In this document: positions 12,816-27,500 of the stretch, piece by piece
Layout: each line of letters starts with the position of its first letter
Position numbering within the stretch: position 1 is the first letter of the stretch
Source: Sclerotinia nivalis
Taxonomy: Eukaryota; Ascomycota; Leotiomycetes; Helotiales; Sclerotiniaceae
NCBI GenBank assembly: GCA_029531795.1
Contig: JAPEIS010000016.1
Location: 124,001-188,000, forward strand
DNA: 64,000 nucleotides
Reading direction: 5' to 3'
The notes under the pieces: generated by a model
Told to the model about the DNA's origin: nothing
Databases searched by the model: none
The model's input: only the letters and a program-made list of their open reading frames with translations
Made by a program: the position numbers and the translations under genes

Positions 12816-15136
12816 ATTCGCATTGGGACATCCATTGTGTTTTGTTGATATTATCGCACTGTGTATGCTGAAGTCGATGGTGTTGTAAGGCCAATTGCAA
12901 TCAAAGAAACGCGTTTGAGAGGCTCGCTAGGTTGGCGAGTAGCGCGTCTCATGAGATGCCGTTGACACTTATCGCTTGAAGAATCGAGAGTAAGATTCAC
13001 GGACTTCTTCACCTCTCTGCCGTGTCAACCAATTGACATAAATTCTTGAAAATCTCCTGGACCTATACCGTACCGACCGCTTCCGGTGCGCATGAGGGAT
13101 GGGGTGATTGAGGTAGGTAGGGCGGACATCTGATATACTAATTCATCCAAAGAGCCTTCGCACAATAATTTCTATCTCATCCGATTCCCCTTTTCCCTCC
13201 TTCTCCGCACTTTGATAACAAAGTTTTGTGGATATGAAACAATGACAGTATACAACAGCACAACCTCATCAGAAAATTGATACGAAAAAGTCAAGAGAAA
13301 GTCGAGATAATGCTGTTGTGTCATTGCTTCTATTTGAAAATATGGAGAGAAAAACAGAGAAGTGTTCGCACGTGGGCGTCCGGTTAGCTTTGAAGTTTCT
13401 CAGCAGTATCTTTCATCTTGCAAAACCTTTTGGAAAGTTTCCACTGGGAATTTATGGTAGAAAGACTTGGCCGTCCTTGCAAGTAAGCCTGGCCATGTTG
13501 CAGGTTTAGGCTTGCTTTTGCCAAAAGTCGGAAAAGCATCCTTCTAGCTAGATAAAGCCAAAGCAAGTGTTCAAAGCGTGAGTAACAGGGGCATGGGAGA
13601 AACGATGCTCAAACAAGCAGGAGGAACCCCTCGAGCCAAACAATCTTCGCCAGATGTGCTCGAGATGATCATGATAGTGACGCTAGCGGAACGATAATCT
13701 TGTGGACTTTGAAAGGACAGGCAACAAGTTCCATATTGCCCGGAGAGAAGTTTTTTCAAATGAGGAAATTCCATGGCACGGCATTGGAACATTTGATGTC
13801 GTTGAATTTGAGTTACCCACGAGTTGGTTCACATTTCACACCCATTCCAACAAGCTTCCTTGGCGCCAATGGTTTTCCTACCAAGAAAGCATTCATCGCT
13901 CAGGAAAATCGTGATCGATCCTTCCTTCAAACTACCTCGGCGTGCGGATTCGGAGACTACGACTAGGAAATGGGTGTATGTTTTCCAGGTTGATACTCCA
14001 TACTAGACCTAGACGCCACTTAAGAGTATGTATCAAAGCCTTATCTACAACATGAATCATGAAAGATACTTGGAGTCCCTTCTAATGATTCCTTACCCGG
14101 TTCCACGTGATAATGCCCGCGCCACTTCTTTACCTTATCAAGTGGCACATCCACATCAAATCCTTGCACGCTAGCTTTTGGTCACTGCATTGACAAAACA
14201 CGGATCCTGTTACCTTTATCAGGAACATGGACATGTCAACTTGTCAGCCATTCTAGTGTTTCGTTGCACGAGAACGTTTCCTCTTTCCTCTTCACAACAT
14301 GAGCTGTTACTTCGGCCATCCGCATGATAGTTTTTCGTGGCTCTGCTTTTCGACTATTGCATTGTACTCCAGAGTTCAGATTGCCACTCATACCAGGATT
14401 TTACCCGTCCCACTTCATCTCAAGATCTAATAACAAACAACATGTGGTTGTCTTCCAAGGTTCTTACGATTCTCATATCAGAAAATTGGATGCGGCTTAC
14501 ACTTCGTATCACCACTATCTCTTGAGCCCTGTCTTCAGGTTTGATCCTGGAGCCATTTCCGTCCACAAGGCTGGGTTATATCCCATTAGTGGTAAGGTGG
14601 ACCTTCAGAAACGTGGTAAGCGGCGTGCGCCGATGTTATCCCTTTCAAATATCCAATAATTACCCCAATGTGGCCAATCTGGGGTACTCTCTTGGCACTT
14701 TATACAGCTTTATCATAGTCCTGTTATCCTGTGCCTCTTCGGCCAATTGAAAACTATGCAAAACGGAGTGTCCGCTATATTTCCACATCCCGTACCTTGC
14801 TCCACTAACCACAAAATACCTTCCTGATAAAGAACTGCCAAGAAGAAACCAACTAGGACACTTATCTATCACGGACCAGTGAAGATCTCCAAAGGCCTGC
14901 CAAAAACTCCATCTTTGTGAGCTCTTATCAAGGTTTGTACGTATAGCTAGCCTATCGTTTCCCCGGTCAATTGATTCGTCCCAAGGCATGAATAAAATTA
15001 ATTTTCTAGAATGTCAAGCCTTAGCTTTCCATTGCATACATATGTAACATGGTCGTGTTCCCCTCCAATTGTCCCACCCGTCCCAGAAAGTTTTTCTCTC
15101 TTCATTTTGCTTCTCCATATCGACAACATTGGAGCA
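12816..15136. other. Gene-poor region with possible gene fragment at 13690-13914
   Basis: About 2.3 kb with no intact gene. The plus-strand frame 13687-13914 reads like real protein (IPWHGIGTFDVVEFELP, WFTFHTHSNKLPWRQW) but has no start, no clear splice sites and no family I can name. It may be a remnant of a larger gene. ORFs at 14324-14659 and 14660-14989 show no motif. The right end is the permease promoter and leader. Confidence 0.35.
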
Positions 15137-16876
15137 ATGGCAGACTTTGTTCATGGTGATCAAGCTGATCTAAAACATGCTCATGATGTTAAACATTCCC
15201 ATGATCTGGAAAGCGGCCGCCTCGAAAAAGATCTTGGGCCTGCCGTGATTGCGGAAGGAAGTCATGAATCCGAGGGCGAATCCGACGAGGTAATATTGGC
15301 TAGGGAACTTGTACAACAAAAGGGCTTCTTGCGCACACTGCGACGTGGTGAAGAATGGCTTGACGAGAAGATGGGAATAGAAACGCAAGGCATTGATAGA
15401 ATACATGAAGAAGACAAGCAACCTCCATCGATTCTCAATGTGTTCTTCCTCTGGTGGTCTCTCACATGTCATGTCGGTACCCTACCAATTGGCATTCTTG
15501 GTACGGATCCCGAAGTCTATGGCCTCTCTTTGAGTCAGTCAGTTAGCGCCATTATCGTCGCAACTATTTTGGGAGCCGCTTGCACTGCGTATTGTGGCAC
15601 TCTAGGTCCAAGAGTAAGTGTCCTGGAAATTTGTTTTTTTGGATCATGGTTAATGAGGTTTTAGCTCGGTCTCCGTGCAATTGCATCTTCTCGATACTCT
15701 TTCGGTTTCTACGGCGCAAAACTCTGCTCGGTTCTTAATGTTGTTGTTGGTGGAGGTTTTGCCGTGGTCAACATTGTGGTCGTGGGTCAGATTCTGGCAG
15801 CCGTCTCCGATTATACAATGACAATTGTGGTTGGAATTATCATTATCGCGATCATCAGTTATATCGTATCGATTTTCGGCTTCCAACTCATTCATACATG
15901 GGAGAAATACTCGTGGATCATGACATTCATTCTCATGTGTATCTTGATTGGCCAAATCGCTCCCAAGTTGGAGCCAAGTCTACCGTCTAATGTATCTGGT
16001 CTCGGTTTCTCTGGCTCATGGTTGAGTTTCTTCGCTGTATGCTTTTCCTCTGCCTCGGCATGGTGCTCAATTGCTTCGGATTACTACTGCAACTATCCCG
16101 CGGACACCAAAGGCTGGAAGATGTTTGTCCTCACTATATTGGGAATTTGCTTCCCTACGATCTTTGTGACAGTTATAGGTGCATGTCTTGGCAATGCGGC
16201 ATTGGCTTCACAATCAAATCCAGTTTTAGCAACGGCATATGGTGACCATGGGCTTGGTGGTCTTCTTATAGAGTCTTACCATCCTTTCCGTTTCGCCAAA
16301 TTCTGTCTTGTCCTCCTGGTTTTCTCCGTTATCGGTAATAACGTGGCGGTAAACTACTCCAGTGGTCTATCACTTCAACTACTTGGTCATTATTTCCATG
16401 CGATTCCAAGATTTGTTTGGTCATTTGCCAATGCCTTTGTCGTTGCTGTTCTCGCAATTGCCGGTAGAGCGCACTTATCCGCTATTGTCAGCGATTTTGT
16501 CTCTCTTTTTGGATACTGGACAGTCTCTTTCACATTCATTCTCCTCATAGAAGATAAATGGTTCCGTCGTACAGAAGGTTACGAATTGAACTATTGGGAT
16601 ATACCAGGCAAACTACCATGGGGTTTAGCCGCCGTTTTGTCTCTTTTGATCGGTTATTTGGCTGGTGGTCTGCCGGGTATGGCTCAGGTTTGGTATGTTG
16701 GTAAGTGAACAATCTAGTTTCCAAAACATATTCACACACTAACACAATAGCCAGGTCCGATTGCGGCTAAATTTGGACCCTTTGGAGGTGATGTTGGAAT
16801 TTTCCTAAGTGCCGTCTTTACTATCGTGACGTATCCTCCCATGCGATGGTACGAGCGCAAGATGACTAGCAGATAA
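15137..16876 (+). CDS. Purine-cytosine permease (NCS1 family)
   Basis: Plasma-membrane nucleobase:proton symporter of the NCS1 family, Fcy2-like, importing cytosine and purines. Exons 15137-15613, 15665-16700 and 16755-16876 are joined by a 51-bp intron (GTAAGT...TTTTAG) and a 54-bp intron (GTAAGT...CCAG). At the second, only the CCAG acceptor keeps frame. The product is 544 aa, normal for the family. A hydrophilic, His/acid-rich N-tail (about 100 residues) is followed by about twelve membrane segments. Family motifs are FLWWSLTCHVGTLPIGILG, the G-L-R-x-x-x-S-R-Y-S-F-G stretch after intron 1, SDYYCNYP, and a short basic C-tail (RWYERKM). I use the ATG at 15137. An in-frame ATG at 15011 would add 42 hydrophobic residues that fit poorly. 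Confidence 0.92.
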
Positions 16877-18413
16877 TAAGTTTTCGATACCTATCACCAA
16901 CCTATCTAAACATCTCTCTTTCCTACTTGGACAGTTCGTTTATAGATCTACATAGATATATATATTCCTACCAAGAAGGAGTAATTACCTACTTTCATTT
17001 TTTCAGCACCAAGCTCCATCCTACCTACTCCGTAGATCCATTGAGTCTTGGCAACATGTACATATGTACCAGCAGGCACATAAGAACATTAATCCTCGAA
17101 ATTCTTGGTACCCCTCATTAAATCCATTACATAACGCCGAAACACCCCTCCTTCCCAACCCAGAATCGTCACTCCATTATCGTAACACATCATACAGACA
17201 TCCACCCATACATTTATTTATAACTATCTAGTAGTACGTTTCACCATACAGTACACCTTCTACGCAGTATTCCACCAGTCCATCCCGTTTCCGTAACACC
17301 TCTTTCCTGCAGCATCCCACCATCATCCATTTCCCCACAAGACCAATATCCTGTATTCCCCATAACTGTGGAATTTCGTGTTACTTATTACCGGTACTCC
17401 GAGCACTAGCGGCCCATAGAAAAGTTCTAAGAAAAGTTCTAAAGGGAAGGTCACATGGCATGGTCTTCTCGTGCTGCGGATCTGTGCCGTCTGGACTCTG
17501 CGGCCGGCTTCTTGCATTTAGGTTTGTTATTTGTCGCGTTGCGTTGCATGATTTAGGATTACTAGGTACTTATGATATGTGGTCGGTTTGCAAACTTTGT
17601 TGGTATGTATGTATATGTACGTAGGTTTGTGGAAGTAGTTATTGTGTGTGGGAGGTGGTACAGGTATTGTTATTCTTCCGAAGGGCCGAAATTAGCGGGG
17701 ATTTGGAAGGAAAATGTAACACAATTAATTGAGATGAATAATGCATCGAGAGGATGGGAATGAGATGATTTATGTTAATAGGCGCGGAGCTGCCTTTGGG
17801 AAGAGGTATTTTTACAACCTGTCCAGAACTTCCTACCTCACATTTAGTTTTGATCGAATGTTTTCCCCACTAAGCTAACTAAATGAAGCCTCCCCCGGCA
17901 CGAGGTGAGGCTGGACAAGACTCATGTGATGTCGTGAAATGCGGCGTTGAGTACTCCGAAATAAACTCGCCAAACTGTCTCCCTATGTCCATCAGCCTTC
18001 AGTATGGGCAGAGCTCTGGCTCTTGAGTCTAAGTTGCTGGAAATAAATGCACGGATGATACAAGTTATGCAAGAGACGAAGCTTGCAGATTTGGATGTTT
18101 CTTATTTAGGCTTATGCTATGCTATGCTTTCGTTTTGTTTGTCTTCCTACATTTATCTCATCCCAATCGCCACATGCCAAGCAAACCCGACATCTACTGC
18201 ACTCGCAGTGAGTTTTAGAGTAGATATGGTATGTTGTGAAAGTAAAAAATACAAAAGCAAAAGACAAAAGAAGCTCATTAATCCGTTGTCTAATTTTGTA
18301 TGGCACGCTTTTGATACAGTACAAGGCTACAGCGCAGATGCGCAGCCATGGGTATTCCCTTTTCGAACTCCTAGCAAAAGCAAAATTAATTTTATGCATT
18401 GAATCCCAAGTCT
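16877..18413. other. Convergent intergenic region
   Basis: About 1.5 kb between the 3' ends of the permease (+) and HIR3 (-). Contains one TACTCCGTA 9-mer (17026-17034). ORFs such as 18004-18402 have no motif. No RNA gene seen. Confidence 0.5.
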
Positions 18414-21400
18414 TCACCCATTATTTCCCGGTGCAGGACTGTGCCCTCCGCTACCACTCTCATTTCTTCTCATTAGGTTCGGGAACATCAAAGATCCATC
18501 CAGATCGTCCATATCAGGAACATCACTCAAATCACTCTCATCATCTGCACTGTCATGGACACTGCCTGGTGCCGAACTGTCCTCTCTTCTTGTATTTTGC
18601 TGGGGTGCCGTGGAGGGTATTTCGATTCTGGGTGCGGACGCAATAAGGGGCGACGCATTCGAAGGTAAAACGGAAGATGAGGCAGCGTTTCTAGGACGAG
18701 AAGCGGCGACAGGCCGAGGCGCTTCCGCGGTACGGTTGATAGATTGCTCAGCTCTCAGAATAACTGCCTTACGGTTGATGCCGAGTTTGCGAGGCCTAGG
18801 AGGTTCCACAGCAGGAATTGAAGTGGATACATTGGATTCTGTGTTCGTAAGGATATGATTGAGGTTCATCGGGCCCGACGCTCTTGCTGTTGCCTCTCCA
18901 TCAATCTGGGATTGCTGTAACGTTGCTACATCAATAGCGGGAGTGTCCCTCACAATCTGGATGTAAAGAACTGCCCAGATATCGTTGATCATATCATCGA
19001 TCGGAGTTATCTTCGCAAGACCATTATTGAGCCTTTTTAACTCAATAGTCTCACGCAAAGCATCAAGGGCTGGATGTGAAAGACTACCATCTTTGATAGA
19101 ATCCTCGATGCGTTGTGAGTATGCATCCCACCCCTCCTGGGAAATTCCTCTGAATACTTCGTCGACATTAGCAGGTATATTGGCTGCTTTACGAATAAGC
19201 CTAAGATATATTGTGCAACATTCGCTCCAGACATCACTAAATTTGTAGTAATCGACAGCTCGTTTTCTCACACGCTTAGCCAATAATTCCATATTTGCTT
19301 TGTCGTTGATAAGGAACAACAACCTGGCCATGAATATAGCATAACGTCGCATGTAGACGAAATGCCTTCCTGGTCGTTCCACTTCCGGTTTCCAGACTTG
19401 CATGGACATGGCCTTGGTGAATATGGATTCTCGGAACTCGATGCGAGCTGCACAAGCTTGAACATAATCCGGTTTTGACTCATCGTAAAGAATATTAGCT
19501 ACACGAGCAATCATACGATGATGCCAGTGTGGTTTGTCTGCATTCCGTAGTTGGCGAAAGCAAGCAAGAATGAAGATCTCCCAATCTTCATCGCTTTCAA
19601 TCACAAAGGGATCCCCCTTTCGTGGACCGTAGGGTTGATCCTGTAGAAGTTTGGCAGCATCTTGGAATTCCATTTCTCCCCGTGCTACAAGCTTATGAAC
19701 AAGAGAGACGAGCTTGTAATGCGGTTCCAAAATAGGTTCTTGGCTGCTTTTACTTGGTTTCGGACAAGTTTCTATGGCGCGAACAAATGCACTCAGAACC
19801 ATATCCATGGTAGGAACATTGGTTGGAGGTTTGTCACACCATTCCTCTCGAGCACTGGCTATCATCTTCCACTGGCATTTTCCCAGCATAAAATGGTTCC
19901 TAGATATATTAACATCAGGTTTCACACGGATCATAATCTAGACTCACATCCAGAAATCTGGCCGATCCGCCAGAGAGCGCTTGAATAGCTCCGATGCATA
20001 CCTCCACAATTTGTATTTACTCATTTCTTCGAATGGCATCTTCTTGTACATTCCGTCTGTCCCGCTCATATGCTTTTCTTCATCAACCCAGAACACTTCC
20101 ATGCCAAATGGCTCTCGAGATGATGCATAGAGACGCATTCCAAAATCATAATACATGTCGGACAGTTTTTCGGCCGTTCCAAATGAACCATCTGCGCATC
20201 GCATTGCTGTAGAGAGCGCCATGATATAACAATGAATAGAACACTTTTGCAACCGAACCAAAAGTGGTCTATCATTGTTCATTTTATCTGCGCTCCACAA
20301 GACCTCTTCCTCAAGTTCTAAATCATAACATTGTGCAAGTCTGTACCACGCTTCCCAATGATCCACAGTATATTGCAGCTGAAGCTTCATGAAATGTGCT
20401 GCAAATCTCAAGTCATCTGTTTGCGAGCCAGCACTCACTCGCTTCGTTGAACGGTATTTAGTCAGAGCAAGCATACCCAAAAGATAATACCAACCCTTAT
20501 CGGCAAGAGGACTTTCTGGAGTATGTACAGAAATGGAGTCAATCTGCGACTCGCCTCTCATGGCTAGATATAAATCAAGAGGGCGAATAGGAGTCTTTAA
20601 ATACTCCGTGATATTCCTGGAGTTGTGAAGCATTGTAGGCGTTTCCTTGGCCTGGCCGACAGCAGTTTGCATCTTCTCAATTGTGGGCTTAAGTTCGTGT
20701 TTCATGAGATCTTTCATCGGCATGTTATTCGCAAGTGAGATGACTTGTTCTGCGATATTCATGACAGTTCGTCGATCTAGACTTTCTATAGGACAGCCGT
20801 GATCTTCGAGAAGGAAGGTGCCAACACCTAATTTAATGCCGTATAGGTCAAACAATACCTGGCCCAAATAGTCTTCCCATTTATCAATGTGCTTAAGACG
20901 TGACATTTCTTGCTTCATCATCTTGAGAAATATCTTGTTTGAAGCCTTGCAGCACTTCCTCAGACCCAATGAATAGTGCACTAGTGCAAGGAAATCCGCA
21001 AGATCATTATCTGGAGTGGGAAAGAGATCACGATTCTGAGTTGTAGCTTCTTTGACCATAGCGTATTGTAATGCCCATGTCCGTACCTGCATCTCCTTGA
21101 TCTTGTTGGCAAAATTGTTAAAAGATCCAAACGCAGAATAAGCCCCATTCTGTGGAAGTGATATGCTTCCCACTCTGACTTCGTCATCAAACACTGCAGC
21201 AGCGTGAAGGATACGGCTCAATTGCGCTAATGCAGCACATGTTGATCTGATATGACGGTCGTCAATGATTTCAAAACAGGTTGTAGATTCGTTTAGTGCT
21301 GTAGTCAATGCTGGAACCAATAGCTGGTCAAGAGCCTTGAACGATACCAGCATCTTCTGGCGACGAGTCTCATCATCACAATTCAAGTAATCTTCACTTC

Positions 21401-23978
21401 TAAACTCTGCAACAAGGATCTCGATGCATTTTAAACTACAAGAGAATACTTTAGTCTTGTATTCGATGCTAGCATATGCTTCGCTCAAACGCTGCCACAA
21501 GAAAAGACGAAGTGATGTGCTCCCACTGTCCAAGAACTTCCACATGTCACGTAAAATCGCTGGCGTGGTATCTCCATTTTTAGAGAACTCGCTATCTTGT
21601 GAGTCTGCAATCTCCATTTCTGCAGACCGAGATGTGGCTTCTGGATCTAGCACTGGCTCGAGTGTTTGAATAATTGCTAACGGGTCGGATCTATCAGCTT
21701 GGAAAAGATTTTGAAAGAATTCCATCGTTGTCAAACTTGAGACCTCTCGGTCTGCAGCAGAGGTGGAGATTTCAGATATAACGGCATTGTTCGTGAGTAG
21801 GATCGGTGGTTTTCCGGCTTTGTCGAGGATGTCTCTAAGATTGGCCCAGAGAAGTACTTTATGCTCTCGTGAGCTCTCTCCGGGAACTGTGGCATAGAAG
21901 ACAGATGCCCACAAATACCTTAAAGATAATTCATCATCCTGCTCATACTGCCGACTGCGCATCACAAAGGCCGAGAAATTTGCCCACCGGTCAAGCCGAT
22001 CCCTTGTCATGATCCTGATATCCATCCCAACCATGCTGTCTGCGTTGGTAATTCGTGAATAAACGTCAAGGTGAAGTTCAAATATTGTTTCCACCATCTC
22101 CTCTAGCTGTGATATTTGGGTGGAACTTTCGCCGGATGAGCGACTTAATTCCAACTCTGACCGAACTCGATCATAAATATCTGCATCCAGAAAACTAGTC
22201 ATTCGAACGATGGCGACTTTCAGTTCAGCACTCCATTGTCGTTGTAGATAGGTTGCCAGAACAATACGCAGCCACTCAAAAACAACATCTTGTAATGGCA
22301 TCCAGTCTTTTTCGACTTTTTGTGCGAACCATGAGATTCCGCCAAATTCGGCAAATGGTGGTGGCTTGTTGGCTACTTTTTGTGATACCGAACTCGAATG
22401 CTCAAGAAAAGCAGACAGACCAGCATTCGCACTACCTCCAGAAGTTCCCAGGACATCTGCGGCATTGGCCGTTTCGAATACAGTTGCCTTGACGTCGTCC
22501 CAAGATTTCATGATATCACGTAGATCTCTGACTGCTGTATTGGTTCTAATCTCGTTACGTTCGGTGGCTCTATCAACCGCCAAAGCCACTTGGAGCTCTT
22601 CACGGGTCCCCAAATCTTCGACACCTAATTTCTGAAGCATGTTCCCAACAAATGTGAAAACGTCATCGTCGGCACGGGCAAACGTCTTCAGTTGTTCCGC
22701 ATATTGAGTTGTTGGGTCAACGGGAGTTTCAGCAGTACTCTCGCGGTTTCTGATACGCCTGCTGCGCTTATGAGTGCTGTTATCTTCTTCCGGGGTATCA
22801 CGGAGTCCAGCGGCAGATTGAGATCTTTTCCTTGTAGGCAAAGCGGCGTCAGAGGATTTTACAGTAGCTGCTGAAGTAACCTCGCCAGCCCTTTCGTCAG
22901 AGTTATTAGTAGTAGGCGTACCATTGCCAAAACTCTCGGCTACAGGAGATATTGTCATCACAGTATCGTTTGCTGGCTGGCTTTCAAGATGCTGGGGCTC
23001 GGGTGAAAAGGGTTGGTCTTCTCCTGGTGGTAAGGCAAGTATAACTCCAACAACAGGAAGAGCCTGTGCAGCTCCACATATCTCGTGGCCAATGGAAGTC
23101 CATGACCTTTCTGGCACGTTGATGACTGCACGCCCCTCAAGAATTTGCAAGGGTTCATCAAAATCAATGCTCCTACTCAACGTACTGGTGGGATCCGGGA
23201 GGAATGGATATGGATCAATATGCTTCTTCAAGAACTGTGGCATGGTTTTCTTTTTGAAAGGTCCCATTATTGGATGAGACAGAGATAATTCATCGGGCAA
23301 TAATTCAAGTAGACTCTTCAATTGTTCTCCTGCAAAACCCTCTTCCAATGACTGAGGTTCGACTTCGGCAACGGCCGGGTCGTCATCGACTTCGACAGCA
23401 GCCTCAAGACAGTATCTAGCAATCCTCCTACTCCCAAGCATTGCTCCAATACGAGCTGCCCGTCTCCATAGCTCGGTATCTGATTCATCACTGACTAGCG
23501 CACGCCCGAAATCATCCATCGAGACTTTGGCCTGTGAATCGAGTGCTGCACGATTCCCAATATCGTCCATCAAGCCATTCGAATGCCGCAAACGAGCTTT
23601 CACGCAATCTAGGATGAATTGACCATGATTTTTGTGTGCGAGGTATAGGATTTGAGGTAGTGTGCTGGGCGTACCGTCCACGGCAGCTGGACCAATATCA
23701 AGTTCGGCAGGTATGGCAGAGTCGACATATTCAAGTTCCGGGTGCTCTTCCAGTCTCGTAAATTCGGTGACGGCCTCTGGGTAACTAAAGATCTCCGATT
23801 GGAATAAGTTCTTGTATGCTTCGGCAGCTTCTGGATAATAAGGAAGACCTTGAGCATGTAGCTTAAGCGCAGCTGTGTAGAGCTTGAGGGCATCTTCTAT
23901 CTGAATTTCTCTTGTATTATCGATCTCATCATAGCTTTGATCGTCGGGTTCAATGTTTAATGCGGTAAATGATGCCAT
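18414..23978 (-). CDS. hir3: Histone transcription regulator 3 (HIR3/CABIN1-like)
   Basis: Large scaffold subunit of the HIR histone-chaperone complex, which deposits H3-H4 independently of replication and represses histone genes. Two exons, 19948-23978 and 18414-19899, flank a 48-bp intron (GTGAGT...CTAG) whose removal joins DRPDFWM to NHFMLGKC. The product is 1838 aa. The N-terminus MASFTALNIEPDD..EIQIEDALKLY is the family signature, and I start at that ATG (23978) rather than the in-frame ATG 21 bp upstream. TPR-like alpha-helical repeats dominate the chain. Typical blocks are LPQILYLAHKNHGQFILD, WKFLDSGSTSLRLFLWQRL, HFMLGKCQWKM and RRYAIFMARLLFLI. A Ser/acid-rich middle (about 330-420, with KRSRRIR) and an acidic C-tail (DDESDLSDVPDMDDLDG) may contact histones. 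Acts in the nucleus. Confidence 0.93.
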
Positions 23979-24505
23979 CTTGCTGGTAAGGAACCGCAAC
24001 GCTGCAATGCTTTAATCGTGTACGGACAGTATTGAATGTGATGTTTATTGTATGCATGACGCCATTTTCGAGATGCAGCTACTCACGAATCCCGAATAGT
24101 CAACTGATCGGATATCTGGATAGAATGGTGTATTTCCGGTTCGCGCGTTTGTCTGGCGATCAGTATAATGCGCAAAAGCTGTCGGTTTTTGTTTCTTGAA
24201 CCTCCTCTACTACGAGAGAAAGCGCTTTCGGGGGTGATGGTGAATTATTGTGATAGCTATTTGCGTCTATTTAAGGTACGGTCTTGAAAAGGCAAAAAAA
24301 TCACAGTGAAATTGTGTTCGCTGATTTAATATTGTCAAAAGCAATCCAAATTCACGAGCTTCGCGATACCATCGGACAAATAATTTTCCGAGACATCTGA
24401 CCCCCCCTGTTATAAGAGATAACCACTGCTTGCAAAACAAGCTGACGACTATATTTGATTTACATTTGATTATGTTATTCTTCTTGCAATCGTTCAGACC
24501 GTAGA
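23979..24505. promoter_or_regulatory. Divergent promoter region HIR3 / amidohydrolase
   Basis: Only 527 bp separates the start codons of HIR3 (-) and the amidohydrolase gene (+), so both promoters lie here. A C-run followed by AT-rich sequence (24401-24480) precedes the amidohydrolase start. No specific site was recognised. Confidence 0.55.
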
Positions 24506-27500
24506 ATGACATTTAAAATGTACAAGTCTATAACGGGTCACACCGATCCAAAGATTGCTCATAGAGGAGCACGGATTAGATTCCCATTATCGATTCTACT
24601 CCTTATTGCTGTCGTGCTTAGTTTGCAGCTTATCATTCTTCCCCGATACATATATCAAGTATCTCCAGCAGCTGCAAAGCTTTCAGACCATTATATATCT
24701 CAGATCGAGGTAGGACTTTCGAAATGTCTAGATCTACATACGCTGCCCAGAGAATACTCTCATTCGGAAATCACATCGCGTGAGAATCCCCGATGGAACG
24801 CAATTCGTGGTCAGAATCAGACCATAGTCTTGAGAAATATGACTCTGTTCGACGGCAAAGTCCTTCTTACTGATTTTGTCGATATTGAATTTGAGAAAGG
24901 ACGTATTAAGTCTGTATCAGCAGCAACCAAGTCTGCCAATCGTGATCCGAATGTTCAAAGTATCGACCTCAAAGGTAAATACGTTACTCCCGGTCTGGTT
25001 GACATGCATTCACATCATTTTTTGCACGCTTGGCCTGAACTTTCCGTTACAGCCGATGAGAATGAGGTTCATATGGGTCCTCTTACCCCTTTTGTTCGTG
25101 CAATTGATTCCATTAAGACCGATGATAAGGCAACTGCCATCATTGCTTCGGGTGGCGTTACAACTTCCCTTCTTATTCCTGGCTCAGCAAATATCATTGG
25201 TGGTGAAGGGGTTCTCGTCAAAAACCTTGTGCCTGGGGGTGAAACTGGTGAAGAAGTTGTTGAGAATGTCTTGCTTGAACATGGTATACCCACCGAGGAG
25301 AGGAGGAGGTACATGAAGATGGCGTGCGGCGAGAATCCTACAACTGTCTATGATCACAATCGAATGGGCAATGCTTGGTTGTTTCGAAAACAGATGACAC
25401 GAGGAAAGGGACTAATTGAAAAACAAGATGATTGGTGCTTATCAGCTGCTGCGGTGCGGGAGAGTAGAAATTCTGCGACTATTGCAAGCTTCATGAAGGG
25501 TGGAGGTTTGCCCGAAGATTTGGAATTGGAATCAACGGCAGCCATGTTGCGAGGAAAAGTTGGAATCAACATACATTGTTACGAACCTGAGGACCTTGAA
25601 GATATGCTTCATCATAGCAAGGAATTTGGATTTCGAATTCAAGCATTTCATCACGCCCTTGCAGCCTGGAAAGTACCAGAGTTAATCAAGAGTAGCGGAG
25701 AGTAAGTTCTGATAACAGTTTTTGGATGTCTAGATTCTCATTTTACATTAGAAACATCACTATTGCCACTTTTTCCGAATTTGGATTTTACAAAAAGGAG
25801 GCGTACGATGCCAATTTATGGGCTGGCAGTATTCTAGCTGAGAATGGTGTTCCAGTTGCATATAAATCCGTTTGATTCCCTTGTCATATGGAATACACTA
25901 AAGCTAACATTTCACAGGATCACGTTTTTGAAATAACTAATGCGCAATACTTGATGTATGCTTCCTTGATTGTTTTTGGTCTATAACACGTACTAATGAA
26001 CAGATAATCAGGTTCCAAGCAGCGACTGCACATGCCTTCAATCTTTCCGAAGCTCTTGCTTTGCAGTCTGTAACTAGTGTACCTGCCAAGTCGTTAGGAA
26101 TCGATTATCGAGTTGGATACGTTCGTCCTGGCTATGATGCGGACATTGTAGTGTGGGATTCCCACCCCCTTCTCGCTGGAGCTACACCTTTACAAGTTTA
26201 TATTGATGGGAAAGCTACTTTGGACCCGGCTAAGGTCGCGGAAAGTGCAGCGGGAAATTCTGCCAAAGAAGAACGATTGTTAGTAAAACCGAAATCACGG
26301 ACATCTGCTACCGGTATATCGAAGGACATTGCATGCAGCAAATTAGACAACTCGGATCAAAATATCATTGTTACTGGCATCAAGAGAAGCTATCTGATGC
26401 CTCATCAGGAGATTTCACTAGATTCGAGCAACCTCACAATGATCATTAGTAACGGCAAGATTATCTGTCTAGACTCAGTGCAGCAATGCGGTACCCTGCT
26501 TAGTGAAGGTGCTACTATCATTGACCTCCAGGAAGGCACTGTAATGCCAGGGCTCACTGCGTACTCACCGAGTCTAGGGTTGGCAGAAATCCTCGGAGCT
26601 TCTGAAACCTCAGATGGCTCTCTTGGCGAAACCTCAGCTCTGCTAGAGCCAGAAAATATTATTCACGCGAAGTATGGGATTCACCTGGATGGACGCGGGT
26701 TTTCCAGGGCAAGACTTGGTGGTGTTACCAAGGTAATTACAGCGCCAATCTCTGAGTCTTTCTTTGGTGGTGTAAGTACCGGTATCAAAACGAGTGGTAA
26801 ACACAATATCCTTGATGGCGGTATTTTCCAGGACGATGTTGCTTTGCATTTTTCAGTTGGTCAAATGGCCAAGCGTGAGTCCATCTCCGAGATACGCTGC
26901 ACAGGCATACTGAAACGTACATGTAGGATTCGAGTCCATACCAACAGTGTCTTCTGCCATAGCAAAACTTCAACAAATTTTACTCGTTAATGTTGGGAAG
27001 AACAACGTTTATGGAACGGTTGCGAATGGAACATTTCCCTTGGTGGTACATGTTGATAATGAAGTTAGCTTGTCTCATTTCTACTTGTATCTCTTGGCAC
27101 TAATATAAAATCACAGTACGATATTCTTCAACTCATTAAACTGAAGAACGACCATCCTTTACCTCTCAACCTGGTTCTTCTAGGAGGAGCGGGTGCTCAT
27201 CTCGTAGCTGAAGAGATTGCGAAATCCAAAACACCACTCATCCTGACCCGTAATCGCGGCGCGCCCGATACATACGAAAAGCGGAATGCACTCTCCGGTC
27301 CTCCACTGACACGCTCTCCTGCCGCAGTCCTCACCGATGCTGGCGTATTTTTTGCATTAGCAATTGAAGGTGAAGGCAGTAAGTTCACCAACTTCGTCTC
27401 TTGTATTTCTTTCATAAATTGCAGACGATCTAACCAAATCCACAGGCGAATCACACATCCACAACCTCGCGATCGAAGCGGGCTGGGCCGCCAAGTACTC